Part shown: piece after piece, positions 27,559 to 35,950 of the stretch
Layout: each line of letters begins with the position of its first letter
How positions within the stretch are numbered: the first letter of the stretch is position 1
DNA from: Kluyvera genomosp. 1
GTDB taxonomy: Bacteria > Pseudomonadota > Gammaproteobacteria > Enterobacterales > Enterobacteriaceae
Assembly: GCF_001266615.1 (NCBI RefSeq)
Contig: NZ_LGHZ01000012.1
Location: forward strand, 1-64,000
Direction: 5' to 3'
DNA length: 64,000 nucleotides
Notes under the pieces: model-generated
Database searches by the model: none
The model's input: the letters and a program-made list of their open reading frames with translations, nothing else
What the model was told of the DNA's origin: nothing
Made by a program: the position numbers and the translations under genes

Positions 27559-29276
27559 AAATATTGATTACGCTTTATGTAAATACGTTGGCGCTAATCA
27601 TTACGTTAGCGCTATTGTTTTCGCATAATGCCTATGCCGAACAAGAAATGTTAGCGAACGTAACGGCGAATTCAAACAGCAACGGTTCAGGCCCGGCATT
27701 TCTGGATTATGCACAGCAGCAAACGCAGGAAAATAAAAACTCAGAAAAAATCGCTGTGAGCAAACCAATAAATACTGAGATAGTTAACAACTCAAAGCCT
27801 CAACATATAAAAAGAATCTCAGATCAATCTTCAACTATTGCGCAAAAAGATAAAACAATTCGCCAACTGCAAAAGCAGTTGGCGGACAAATCCACTGCAA
27901 TATCATCAGCACCGGCCCAGCAACAGATGCTGGTCGCAAAACTAAAACAGTTGCAGGAAAAACTCGACGCGGCCACCGCGGAAAAACAGCAGTTAATCCA
28001 GCAGGCACTCGCTGTGGATAAAACAAAAACGCAGAACACGGCAAAATCTGCCGAAACAGCAAAAATGATAGCACAGCAGGCGGCAAAGCTTTCCCTTGTT
28101 GAATCAGAGAAGCATAAGCTGGAGACCTTCCTGTCTACGGTCGCCGCCCAGGAACAGGAGCTGAAAACACAGTTAGCCAACACGGAAGCAAAAAATAGAG
28201 AAATGACCGAAAAGCTAACCAGCGCAGTATCTGATAAACGCACGTTTACCGAAAAACTGACAGCAAGCGAAGCGGCCCAGAAGGTTTTCAGCAAAAAAGT
28301 CAGCGACGTGGAAAGTGAGAAAGAAAATCTTCTGACAAAACTCAACGCCATCACAACGGAAAAAGAGGCGTTAACGAAAAAGCTTGGTATTGCCGCGGCC
28401 GATAAGCAGGCCATCACGGCAAAACTAACCGATACCAAAGTAGAACTGCTGGCTTTGACAACAAAACTTGATCTACTCACCATCGCACAGCTGCAGTCAT
28501 CTGAGAATAACGGGGCGCTGGCCCAGCAAGTGGAAAAAGATAAACAGCGTCTGCTGGCACAAACGGATCAAATCAAACAGCTCAACGCGCAGCTAAGCAG
28601 CACCAACAGTAAAAGTAAGACGACACCGCTCGATCTCTCCAGTGAGTCCCAGCAACAAGCCTATTCGATTGGCGTGTCTCTGGGAGATAAAGCGCTAAAA
28701 ATGTTATCGACCCGAGATGCTCAGGGCATCAAAATCGATCTTAACACCGCCCTACAAGGAATCGCTGATGCCTTCTCAGGAACAATCGCTTTAGATGAAA
28801 AAACGCGTGATAAAGCCCTATTTACCGCCTCTGAAAAGGTAGCCAGGAGTTTACAGAAAGTTGAGCAACAGGCAGCAAGTGATGGCAAGCGCTATCAGGA
28901 AGAATTCGCGAAACAAAAAGGGGTGATGCTGAGTCAAGGAGCCTATAGCCGCATTGACTCTTTGGGCGAAGGTAAAATTCATGACGATGATATTGTTACC
29001 GTCACTATCAAGGAAATGCTTACCGATGGAACCGTCATCAATGATATGGCTGCAGAGGATAAGGTCCTGTCACAAAAATTAAAAACCTATCCTCCGATAT
29101 TCCTTGCGGCAATCAAGCGCCTGCAAAATCACGGGACAGTGACCATTGTAATCCCTGCCGAACGCGCATACGGTACTGAAGGCCGTCCCCCAAAAATTCC
29201 ACCAGGGGCAACCATGGTCTATTCGGTCAGTATTATCGATACCGTTGCCGCCAACCCTCTGGCTAAACAGTCATAA
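27555..29276 (+). CDS. Secreted coiled-coil protein with FkpA-like degenerate FKBP domain
   Basis: 573 residues. A signal peptide covers about residues 1-28 (ending AYA); a long low-complexity coiled coil rich in Ala, Lys, Glu, Gln and Thr spans about 85-345; an FKBP-type N-terminal dimerisation segment (QQAYSIGVSLGDKAL, ASEKVARSLQK) spans about 362-450; and an FKBP-like domain ends the protein, with the late motif VIPAERAYGTEGRPPKIPPG. Compared with FkpA, the Phe-Asp pair is Ile-Asn (TVINDM), the core Trp is Phe (PPIFLAAI) and the first Tyr is Ile (VTIKE), so isomerase activity is doubtful. It is coupled to the lipoprotein gene and may form an envelope complex with it. The function is unknown. 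Confidence 0.8.
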   Translation: MKILITLYVNTLALIITLALLFSHNAYAEQEMLANVTANSNSNGSGPAFLDYAQQQTQENKNSEKIAVSKPINTEIVNNSKPQHIKRISDQSSTIAQKDKTIRQLQKQLADKSTAISSAPAQQQMLVAKLKQLQEKLDAATAEKQQLIQQALAVDKTKTQNTAKSAETAKMIAQQAAKLSLVESEKHKLETFLSTVAAQEQELKTQLANTEAKNREMTEKLTSAVSDKRTFTEKLTASEAAQKVFSKKVSDVESEKENLLTKLNAITTEKEALTKKLGIAAADKQAITAKLTDTKVELLALTTKLDLLTIAQLQSSENNGALAQQVEKDKQRLLAQTDQIKQLNAQLSSTNSKSKTTPLDLSSESQQQAYSIGVSLGDKALKMLSTRDAQGIKIDLNTALQGIADAFSGTIALDEKTRDKALFTASEKVARSLQKVEQQAASDGKRYQEEFAKQKGVMLSQGAYSRIDSLGEGKIHDDDIVTVTIKEMLTDGTVINDMAAEDKVLSQKLKTYPPIFLAAIKRLQNHGTVTIVIPAERAYGTEGRPPKIPPGATMVYSVSIIDTVAANPLAKQS

Positions 29277-29282
29277 CGCAAA

Positions 29283-29303
29283 CGCCTCCCGGTAAGGGAG
29301 GCG
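29283..29303. terminator. Hairpin between FKBP-like gene and yacL
   Basis: Perfect 8-bp arms CGCCTCCC/GGGAGGCG with a 5-base loop between convergent genes. T runs are weak on both sides. Confidence 0.55.
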
Positions 29304-29330
29304 CTCGCTTTGGGGGCGAATCAGACTACC

Positions 29331-29693
29331 TTATTTTTGCTGTAAAAATTGCCGATAGGCGGCAACAACCTGCAAAAAATCTTCGACGCCACAGAGCGAT
29401 AGGCTCTCTTCATCGTAGTAGTTCATCCCTTCTTCCATTTCATCGCCAGAGAACTCCAGCTGATTGGCGCGAATCATCACTTCCTCACCATCCAACCACA
29501 GGGTGTACTCATGCCCGGCGCGCTGCCATGAACGTTCACTGCCTTTTACAGTACGTGCGGCCTGTTCTACTTCGTCCAGTAGTGAGAGGTTATCTTTGAC
29601 CTCTTCGTTAAACCAGTGACCGACCACTTCGTGGCCCATCGACATACGTACTCTTACCCCTCCGGTAACGTCGCGCAGAAATTCGTATTCCAT
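29331..29693 (-). CDS. yacL: YacL, UPF0231 family protein
   Basis: 120-residue cytoplasmic protein of the UPF0231 family, same length and very close in sequence to E. coli YacL ([37 protein letters not shown]). No function is established. ATG 29693 is preceded by GAGGAA. In E. coli it lies between speD and acnB; here it neighbours the inserted pair instead. Confidence 0.93.
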   Translation of the reverse strand: MEYEFLRDVTGGVRVRMSMGHEVVGHWFNEEVKDNLSLLDEVEQAARTVKGSERSWQRAGHEYTLWLDGEEVMIRANQLEFSGDEMEEGMNYYDEESLSLCGVEDFLQVVAAYRQFLQQK

Positions 29694-29970
29694 GATCTGT
29701 TCCTCTACAAAGGCAATGCGTCACCGCTGCATTGTACCTATAGGTAATTATCGCAGCAGCGGGCAATAAAAAAAGCGCGCCAGGTAGAGGTCGTGCAAAT
29801 AAAAGCACGTTCGCCACCGGTATGACCGTATTATCATCAATTTCCGGGCATTATTCCGCCATCTATGCCGACAGGCTGGTACGAAGCGGTGGGAGGATGA
29901 ATTGCCGTGCGGCAAAAAGCGGTTAGGAATAAGGATAAAAGCCGGCATAGACCTTTACTGTGTATCGCAG
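29694..29970. other. yacL-acnB intergenic region
   Basis: About 280 bases without a supported gene. It holds a likely yacL -10 (TACAAT, minus strand, near 29731), a small stem CGTGC/GCACG near 29791-29808, and an 88-bp segment bounded by perfect 8-bp inverted ends CTATGCCG (29863-29870) and CGGCATAG (29943-29950). A frame of 66 codons on the minus strand has no recognisable features. Confidence 0.4.
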
Positions 29971-30004
29971 AAATAAAAAAGGGGAAAGCTAATGCTCTCC
30001 CCTT
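29971..30004 (-). terminator. Terminator of acnB
   Basis: On the minus strand an 11-bp stem with one G-U pair (AAGGGGAGAGC.../GCTTTCCCCTT) and a 4-base loop is followed by a T-rich run. It lies about 50 bases after the acnB stop. Confidence 0.85.
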
Positions 30005-30052
30005 TCCCATTTCCCGGAGGCGGCGTTTACACGCTTTCCCCGATCAATCACC

Positions 30053-32650
30053 TTAAACCGCGGTCTGGAAAATCACGCCATCGGCTTTCTCAGTGTACTG
30101 AGCCAGCTGGTCGAAGTTCAGATAACGATAGGTATCAACAGCCGTCTTATCAACCTGCGCAACGTAGGTCTGATACTCTTCCGGCGTAGGCAGTTTACCG
30201 ATAAGCGCCGCCACCGCCGCCAGCTCAGCCGAAGCCAGGAAGACGTTAGCACCGGTACCTAAACGGTTTGGGAAGTTACGGGTAGAGGTAGAAACCACCG
30301 TCGCCCCATCCGCTACGCGCGCCTGGTTACCCATACACAGGGAACAGCCAGGGATTTCGATGCGTGCGCCACTCTTACCAAACACGCTGTAGTAGCCTTC
30401 TTCCGTCAGCTGTGCCGCATCCATACGGGTTGGCGGAGCCACCCACAGGCGCGTTGGCAGCTGGCCTTTATGCGCATCCAGCAGTTTACCTGCCGCACGG
30501 AAGTGGCCAATGTTGGTCATGCAAGAACCGATAAACACTTCATCGATCTTCTCACCCTGCACATCGGACAGCAGACGGGCATCGTCAGGATCGTTTGGCG
30601 CACACAGGATTGGCTCTTTGATATCCGCCAGATCGATGTCGATCACTGCCGCATATTCGGCATCAGCATCAGCTTCCAGCAGCTGCGGATCCGCCAGCCA
30701 TTTTTCCATGCCCTGCACGCGACGTTCCAGAGTACGGCGGTCGCCGTAGCCTTCCGCAATCATCCACTTCAGCAGCACGATGTTGGAGGTCAGGTACTCT
30801 TCAATCGGAGCCTGGTTCAGTTTGATGGTACAGCCCGCCGCAGAACGCTCTGCGGACGCATCGGTCAGCTCAAACGCCTGCTCGACTTTCAGATCTGGCA
30901 GACCTTCAATTTCCAGGATGCGGCCAGAGAAGATATTTTTCTTCCCTTTCTTCTCAACGGTCAGCAGACCCTGACGAATCGCGTACAGCGGAATAGCATG
31001 TACCAGATCGCGCAGAGTAATGCCTGGCTGCATTTTGCCTTTGAAACGCACCAGAACGGATTCCGGCATATCCAGCGGCATCACACCGGTCGCAGCAGCA
31101 AACGCCACGAGACCCGAGCCCGCAGGGAAAGAGATACCGATTGGGAAACGGGTGTGGGAATCACCGCCGGTGCCCACGGTATCTGGCAGCAGCATGCGGT
31201 TCAGCCAGGAGTGGATAACGCCATCGCCCGGACGCAGCGATACGCCGCCACGGTTCATGATGAAGTCAGGCAGAGTGTGGTGCGTAGTGACATCAACCGG
31301 CTTCGGATATGCAGCGGTGTGACAGAACGACTGCATCACCAGATCGGAAGAGAAGCCCAGGCACGCCAGGTCTTTCAGTTCGTCACGGGTCATTGGGCCA
31401 GTGGTGTCCTGTGAACCCACGGAAGTCATTTTCGGCTCGCAGTATGCGCCAGGGCGAATACCGGTCACGCCGCAGGCACGGCCAACCATTTTCTGCGCCA
31501 GAGAGAAGCCACGGCTGCTTTCCGCCACGTCTTTCGCCTGACGGAAGACATCACTGTGCGGCAGACCCAGCGATTCACGCGCTTTAGTGGTCAGGCCACG
31601 GCCGATGATCAGTGGAATACGGCCACCGGCGCGCACTTCGTCGATCAATACGTCCGTTTTCAGTTCGAAGTTTGCCAGCAGCTCGTTGGTTTCGTGATTG
31701 CGCACTTCACCTTTGAATGGGTATACGTCAATCACGTCGCCCATGTTCAGCTTGTTCACGTCAACTTCAATTGGCAGTGCGCCCGCATCTTCCATGGTGT
31801 TAAAGAAGATAGGTGCAATTTTACCGCCGAGGCACAGGCCACCGCCGCGCTTGTTCGGCACGTGCGGGATATCGTCGCCCATAAACCACAGTACGGAGTT
31901 GGTTGCGGATTTACGGGAAGAACCGGTACCCACAACGTCGCCAACGTAGGCCAGAGGGAAACCTTTTTGCTGCAGCGCTTCGATCTGTTTGATCGGGCCA
32001 ACGGCGCCCGGCTGATCCGGGTCAATGCCTTCGCGGGCGTTTTTCAACATTGCCAACGCGTGCAGTGGAATATCTGGACGGGACCACGCATCCGGTGCAG
32101 GAGACAGGTCATCGGTGTTGGTTTCGCCGGTAACTTTAAAGACGGTAACGGTGATTTTATCAGCCAGCTGCGGACGGTTCAGGAACCATTCTGCGTCAGC
32201 CCAGGACTGGATAACCTGTTTCGCATAGACGTTGCCCGCTTTGGCTTTTTCTTCTACGTCATAGAAGTTGTCAAACATCAGCAGAGTCTGGGACAGCGCT
32301 TTCGCGGCAATCGGTGCCAGTTTTGCATCGTCCAGGGCATCGATCAGCGGATGGATGTTGTAGCCACCCTGCATGGTGCCTAACAGTTCAACGGCTTTTT
32401 CAGGGGTAACCAGCGGAGAGGTCGCTTCGCCTTTCGCAACGGCTGCGAGGAAGCCCGCTTTGACATAGGCGGCTTCATCAACGCCCGGCGGTACACGATT
32501 AATTAACAGGTCTAACAGGAATTCTTCTTCGCCAGCAGGCGGATTTTTTAGCAGCTCAACCAAGCCGGCCATTTGGGTTGCATCTAAGGGTTTGGCAACA
32601 ATCCCTTCGGCGGCACGCTCAGCTACGTGCTCACGGTATTCTTTTAGCAC
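30053..32650 (-). CDS. acnB: AcnB, aconitate hydratase B
   Basis: Main TCA-cycle aconitase, isomerising citrate and isocitrate; the apo form binds mRNA. The 865 residues equal E. coli. Cluster-ligating Cys lie in [13 protein letters not shown] and [10 protein letters not shown]. The start is GTG 32650 with GAGGAGA upstream, as in E. coli. It has an extended -10 promoter and a Cra-like site upstream. A terminator follows the gene. Confidence 0.97.
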   Translation of the reverse strand: MLKEYREHVAERAAEGIVAKPLDATQMAGLVELLKNPPAGEEEFLLDLLINRVPPGVDEAAYVKAGFLAAVAKGEATSPLVTPEKAVELLGTMQGGYNIHPLIDALDDAKLAPIAAKALSQTLLMFDNFYDVEEKAKAGNVYAKQVIQSWADAEWFLNRPQLADKITVTVFKVTGETNTDDLSPAPDAWSRPDIPLHALAMLKNAREGIDPDQPGAVGPIKQIEALQQKGFPLAYVGDVVGTGSSRKSATNSVLWFMGDDIPHVPNKRGGGLCLGGKIAPIFFNTMEDAGALPIEVDVNKLNMGDVIDVYPFKGEVRNHETNELLANFELKTDVLIDEVRAGGRIPLIIGRGLTTKARESLGLPHSDVFRQAKDVAESSRGFSLAQKMVGRACGVTGIRPGAYCEPKMTSVGSQDTTGPMTRDELKDLACLGFSSDLVMQSFCHTAAYPKPVDVTTHHTLPDFIMNRGGVSLRPGDGVIHSWLNRMLLPDTVGTGGDSHTRFPIGISFPAGSGLVAFAAATGVMPLDMPESVLVRFKGKMQPGITLRDLVHAIPLYAIRQGLLTVEKKGKKNIFSGRILEIEGLPDLKVEQAFELTDASAERSAAGCTIKLNQAPIEEYLTSNIVLLKWMIAEGYGDRRTLERRVQGMEKWLADPQLLEADADAEYAAVIDIDLADIKEPILCAPNDPDDARLLSDVQGEKIDEVFIGSCMTNIGHFRAAGKLLDAHKGQLPTRLWVAPPTRMDAAQLTEEGYYSVFGKSGARIEIPGCSLCMGNQARVADGATVVSTSTRNFPNRLGTGANVFLASAELAAVAALIGKLPTPEEYQTYVAQVDKTAVDTYRYLNFDQLAQYTEKADGVIFQTAV

Positions 32651-32751
32651 GACGGTATCTCCTCGCTCTCATTGTCATATGCGGTCGGCGATCTCTTCAC
32701 GCTCCTGTGAGACAGCAGTTTGTAGGGTAAAAGCCCGGTACCGCGTGGGCC

Positions 32752-32780
32752 AGCATAGCAGGATTTCCAGAGGGTGTTAA
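32752..32780 (-). promoter_or_regulatory. acnB promoter with extended -10
   Basis: On the minus strand -35 TTAACA (32775-32780), a 17-base spacer, and extended -10 TGCTATGCT with hexamer TATGCT (32752-32757). About 100 bases upstream of the acnB GTG. Confidence 0.6.
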
Positions 32781-32811
32781 TCCGTTTACAAAAAAGCAAC
32801 ATTAAATACTT

Positions 32812-32825
32812 GCTGAATCGTTAAG
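32812..32825. promoter_or_regulatory. Cra (FruR)-like site upstream of acnB
   Basis: GCTGAATCGTTAAG matches the Cra consensus RSTGAAWCSNTHHW at 13 of 14 positions. It lies about 30 bases upstream of the predicted acnB -35. acnB is a known Cra target in E. coli. Confidence 0.5.
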
Positions 32826-33009
32826 GCCAAAATAAACCCATTCTTAACTGTTTTTTTAGACACAATAATCTTATCCGGTTACACACTTCGACCCTCGATC
32901 CCAACTTAAGTCAAAAACGAAAAATAAGCCTCCCTATACTTCCGCCAGTGCTGACATTTTCGACAATACTCTCTGCAACAGGCCAAACTATTTGCGCCAG
33001 GAGACACAA

Positions 33010-34641
33010 ATGACATTACCTTTTAAGCCTCATATCCTTGCTCTGATCTGCAGTGCAGGGCTGCTAGCGGCCTCCGGTACTCTATATGTCAAAAGCCGCG
33101 CCGCCGATGCGCAACCGGCGCCAGTGGTTCACCCCACCGTCCCAGCTCCGGCTCCAGCGGTTGAGCCTACGGCCAGCGTTCAACCGGCAGCGCCGACTTA
33201 CACTTCTGCGCAAATTGACCAGCTAACGGCTCCCGTGGCTCTGTATCCTGACAACTTACTGTCACAGGTGCTGATGGCCTCTACCTACCCCAGCAATGTG
33301 CTACAAGCCGTACAGTGGTCGCAGGATAACCCCACTCAAAAAGGTGATGCCGCGGTGCAGGCCGTCGCAAATCAGCCATGGGATCCGAGCGTAAAATCAC
33401 TGGTTGCGTTTCCAGCGCTGCTGTCACTGATGGGCGAAAACCCGCAGTGGGTTCAGGACCTTGGCAATGCCTTCCTGGCGCAGCCGCAGGATGTAATGAA
33501 TTCGGTACAAAAACTTCGCGCGGTGGCTCAACAAACGGGGACACTGAAATCAACACCGCAACAGAAGGTCACCACCGCCACAAAAGCCGCTGTTCCAGCC
33601 TCTTCGGGGACGACAAAAACCACGGTAACTGCACCGCCGCCTCAGGTTATTAAGATTGAATCCACCGATCCGAATGTCGTATACGTGCCAACTTATAATC
33701 CAAATACCGCATACGGTGCCTGGCCATCCACCGCCTACCCTCCGGTTTATTTGCCACCAACTCCGGGCCAGCAGTTCACCAACAGCTTTGTGAACGGACT
33801 GGGCTTTAGTCTTGGCGTAGCAACCACCTATGCGCTGTTCAGCAGCATCGATTGGGATGACGATGACGATCATCACCATCACGATGATGACTATCATGAC
33901 GGTGGCTGGCACGGCGGCGGCAATAACAACATCAACATTGACGTCAATAACTACAACCACATTACCGGCCAGAACTTTAATGGTAATAACACTCACTGGC
34001 AGCACAATCCGGCGTATCGCAACAACGTGCCTTACCCAAATAATAATGTCGCGCAGCACTTCCACCCGACTAACGTGCCGGGCGGCTTAAGTGCCACACA
34101 GAACACGCCTGCAGTTCTGGACAACCAGCGCCAGGCAGCACTCAATCAATTCCAGCACAGTACCCACAATGGTGCGGCCAAAAACCTAACCTCAGGCAAT
34201 GTGGCAGCGCCGGGAACGCGTGATGCCCAACGTCAGGCAGCCTCTAATCAGCTGCACCAGATCACCCAGCGTAGTAACTATCGTGGCTATGATGGAGCGC
34301 AGACCGCGAAGCAAAAATTACAGAATCCGACGGCACAACAGCAACAGCGCCGTGAGAATGCAAAATCTCATCTGCAAAATCCAACAACGCAACAGCAGCA
34401 GCGACGCGAACAGCTCCAACAGCATCAAGGTTCGCTCACCTCAGAACAGTACCAGCATCGCCAGCAGCAGGTGCAAAACCTCCGTGCCAATGCGTTAAGC
34501 GGCAATGATAGCCGTTCGCCATCCTGGCAGTCGCAGAGTCAACGAGGGCAGCAAAGCCGTCATGCGTCAGGTATCAGCGATGCGCAAAAATCGGCTGCGC
34601 GCGAACATCTCTCTCAACATCGTGAACTGCATCACCGCTAA
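33010..34641 (+). CDS. yacH: DUF3300 family secreted protein (YacH position)
   Basis: 543 residues: signal peptide (about 1-32), Pro/Ala-rich linker, then the DUF3300 region (IDQLTAPVALYPDNLLSQVLMASTYPSNVLQAVQW) to about residue 255 including VVYVPTYNPNTAYGAWP. Near residues 280-302 lies a Trp/Asp/His-rich stretch with four adjacent His, followed by an Asn-rich part and a Gln/His-rich tail containing two copies of a roughly 20-residue unit (LQNPT.QQQQRREN). ATG 33010 has CAGGAGA upstream. The function is unknown; His/Asp clusters could bind metal. The position between acnB and lpdA equals yacH of E. coli, which has the same domain. The DUF2950 gene follows after nine bases. Confidence 0.85.
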   Translation: MTLPFKPHILALICSAGLLAASGTLYVKSRAADAQPAPVVHPTVPAPAPAVEPTASVQPAAPTYTSAQIDQLTAPVALYPDNLLSQVLMASTYPSNVLQAVQWSQDNPTQKGDAAVQAVANQPWDPSVKSLVAFPALLSLMGENPQWVQDLGNAFLAQPQDVMNSVQKLRAVAQQTGTLKSTPQQKVTTATKAAVPASSGTTKTTVTAPPPQVIKIESTDPNVVYVPTYNPNTAYGAWPSTAYPPVYLPPTPGQQFTNSFVNGLGFSLGVATTYALFSSIDWDDDDDHHHHDDDYHDGGWHGGGNNNINIDVNNYNHITGQNFNGNNTHWQHNPAYRNNVPYPNNNVAQHFHPTNVPGGLSATQNTPAVLDNQRQAALNQFQHSTHNGAAKNLTSGNVAAPGTRDAQRQAASNQLHQITQRSNYRGYDGAQTAKQKLQNPTAQQQQRRENAKSHLQNPTTQQQQRREQLQQHQGSLTSEQYQHRQQQVQNLRANALSGNDSRSPSWQSQSQRGQQSRHASGISDAQKSAAREHLSQHRELHHR

Positions 34642-34650
34642 GGAGACGCT

Positions 34651-35445
34651 ATGAAAAAGCTCATCATCACCGGCCTGCTGACGCTGTTCACTCTGCCAGC
34701 GTTTGCCCAGCAGAATTACGCTACGCCGGAAAAAGCCGCCAGCGCCTTTGCCAATGCGCTAACCACGCAGGATGATAACGCGCTCAATGAGGTGCTAGGC
34801 GATAACTGGCGCCAGTATCTCCCACAGCGTGAAGATGAACCGGAGGCCGTTGCCCGCTTCCTGCGCGACTGGAAGGTAGGTCACCAGATTGATGAACATG
34901 GTGACACCGCTCATCTCAATGTCGGTAGCGACAGCTGGCAACTGCCGATCCCGATGATCAAGACGGCCAAAGGCTGGCACTTTGATATGGTTCAGGGGCA
35001 GGATGAAATCCAGACCCGCGAAATCGGCCGTAATGAGCTGTCGGCCATTCAAGCCATGCACGCTTATGTGGATGCGCAGAACGATTACTATCAACGTTTC
35101 CAGCATTACGCCGCAAAATTGCTGAGCAGCGAGGGGCAGAAAGACGGGCTTTACTGGCCAACGGGCCCCGGCGAGGAACCCAGTCCATTGGGGCCAGCCT
35201 ATAGCCCAACCCTGCCTGATGTTGGTTATCACGGTTATCGTTTCCGCATTATCGCCGATCAAGACCCGCAGGGCTTTGCCCTGATTGCCTGGCCCGTCAA
35301 ATTTGCTGAAACGGGGATCATGAGTTTTATTGTCGATCAGAACGATACGGTATATCAGGCTAATCTTGGCGAGCAGTCCGCATTGAAAGCGGCAGAGATG
35401 AAAGTCTTTACCAGAGACAAGCCCTGGGATGAGATGACGCAGTAA
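34651..35445 (+). CDS. DUF2950 family secreted protein
   Basis: 264 residues with a clear signal peptide (MKKLIITGLLTLFTLPAFA, cleaved after residue 19). The rest matches the DUF2950 pattern: EKAASAFANALTTQDDNAL, the Trp-rich middle, and DGLYWPTGPGEEPSPLGP followed by GYHGYRFRI. AAGGAGA precedes the ATG, and the gene sits nine bases after the DUF3300 gene, so the two form an operon and are probably a functional pair in the periplasm. No function is known. Ends at a strong terminator. Confidence 0.85.
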   Translation: MKKLIITGLLTLFTLPAFAQQNYATPEKAASAFANALTTQDDNALNEVLGDNWRQYLPQREDEPEAVARFLRDWKVGHQIDEHGDTAHLNVGSDSWQLPIPMIKTAKGWHFDMVQGQDEIQTREIGRNELSAIQAMHAYVDAQNDYYQRFQHYAAKLLSSEGQKDGLYWPTGPGEEPSPLGPAYSPTLPDVGYHGYRFRIIADQDPQGFALIAWPVKFAETGIMSFIVDQNDTVYQANLGEQSALKAAEMKVFTRDKPWDEMTQ

Positions 35446-35448
35446 AAA

Positions 35449-35482
35449 AAAAAGACCTGGCACCAGCCAGGTCTTTTTCTTG
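35449..35482. terminator. Terminator after the DUF2950 gene
   Basis: Perfect 9-bp stem AGACCTGGC/GCCAGGTCT with a 4-base loop, an A run on the left and T run on the right, so it can act on both strands. It separates the DUF2950 gene from a small convergent gene. Confidence 0.9.
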
Positions 35483-35497
35483 GGGGACAAAATACCA

Positions 35498-35770
35498 CTA
35501 TGGTGTCAAAGCGTGCTGTCCTGATACAGGCTGAGTACTGGAAAGCGCCTGTTCGTCAGCTTTGATGCTACCCGTGTTTGCCGCCCACACTCCTTCTTGC
35601 GTTTTGCTGATAGCCTGATGCTGCACATTGAGGTTCTGCCCCATCGATGCAATATGCGTGGATTCTGTCCCTCCACTGTTATCAGCCCATGGGATAACCG
35701 GATCGTCGGCTATGGCGAAACCAGAAATGAGCGTAGTGGCAAGTAATGTCGTCGTCAGAAAGGCTTTCAT
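35498..35770 (-). CDS. Small secreted protein of unknown function
   Basis: Not recognised. 90 residues with a convincing signal peptide (MKAFLTTTLLATTLISGFAIA, cleavage near residue 21), a polar mature part (about 69 residues) with no Cys, beginning DDPVIPWADNSGG and containing repeated Gln and Thr-Gln motifs. ATG 35770 has GAGGTG at good spacing; an in-frame start five codons upstream is less likely. It is transcribed on its own, with an AT-rich region upstream and a shared terminator downstream. Confidence 0.7.
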   Translation of the reverse strand: MKAFLTTTLLATTLISGFAIADDPVIPWADNSGGTESTHIASMGQNLNVQHQAISKTQEGVWAANTGSIKADEQALSSTQPVSGQHALTP

Positions 35771-35909
35771 GATGCACCTCAACATCGTTCACACGCTATA
35801 AGTTTAGTGCATAACTATTATTGAGATAATGACCAGTTGTTTGCAGATATTTTTAAAGAAATGTTTTTAAATACATCAATTACCGCTTCGCTAGCGTTCT
35901 ACAGACATA

Positions 35910-35937
35910 AAAAAAGCGGCCGTTAAGCCGCTTTTTT
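35910..35937. terminator. Terminator of lpdA
   Basis: AAAAAAGCGGC/GCCGCTTTTTT arms with a 6-base loop, just after the lpdA stop. The symmetry gives T runs on both strands. Confidence 0.9.
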
Positions 35938-35950
35938 CACATCCGAAGAA

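Noticed and set aside
29748-29948. 66-codon minus-strand frame between yacL and acnB
   Set aside because: No ribosome binding site; Arg, His and Cys-rich composition typical of non-coding frames.
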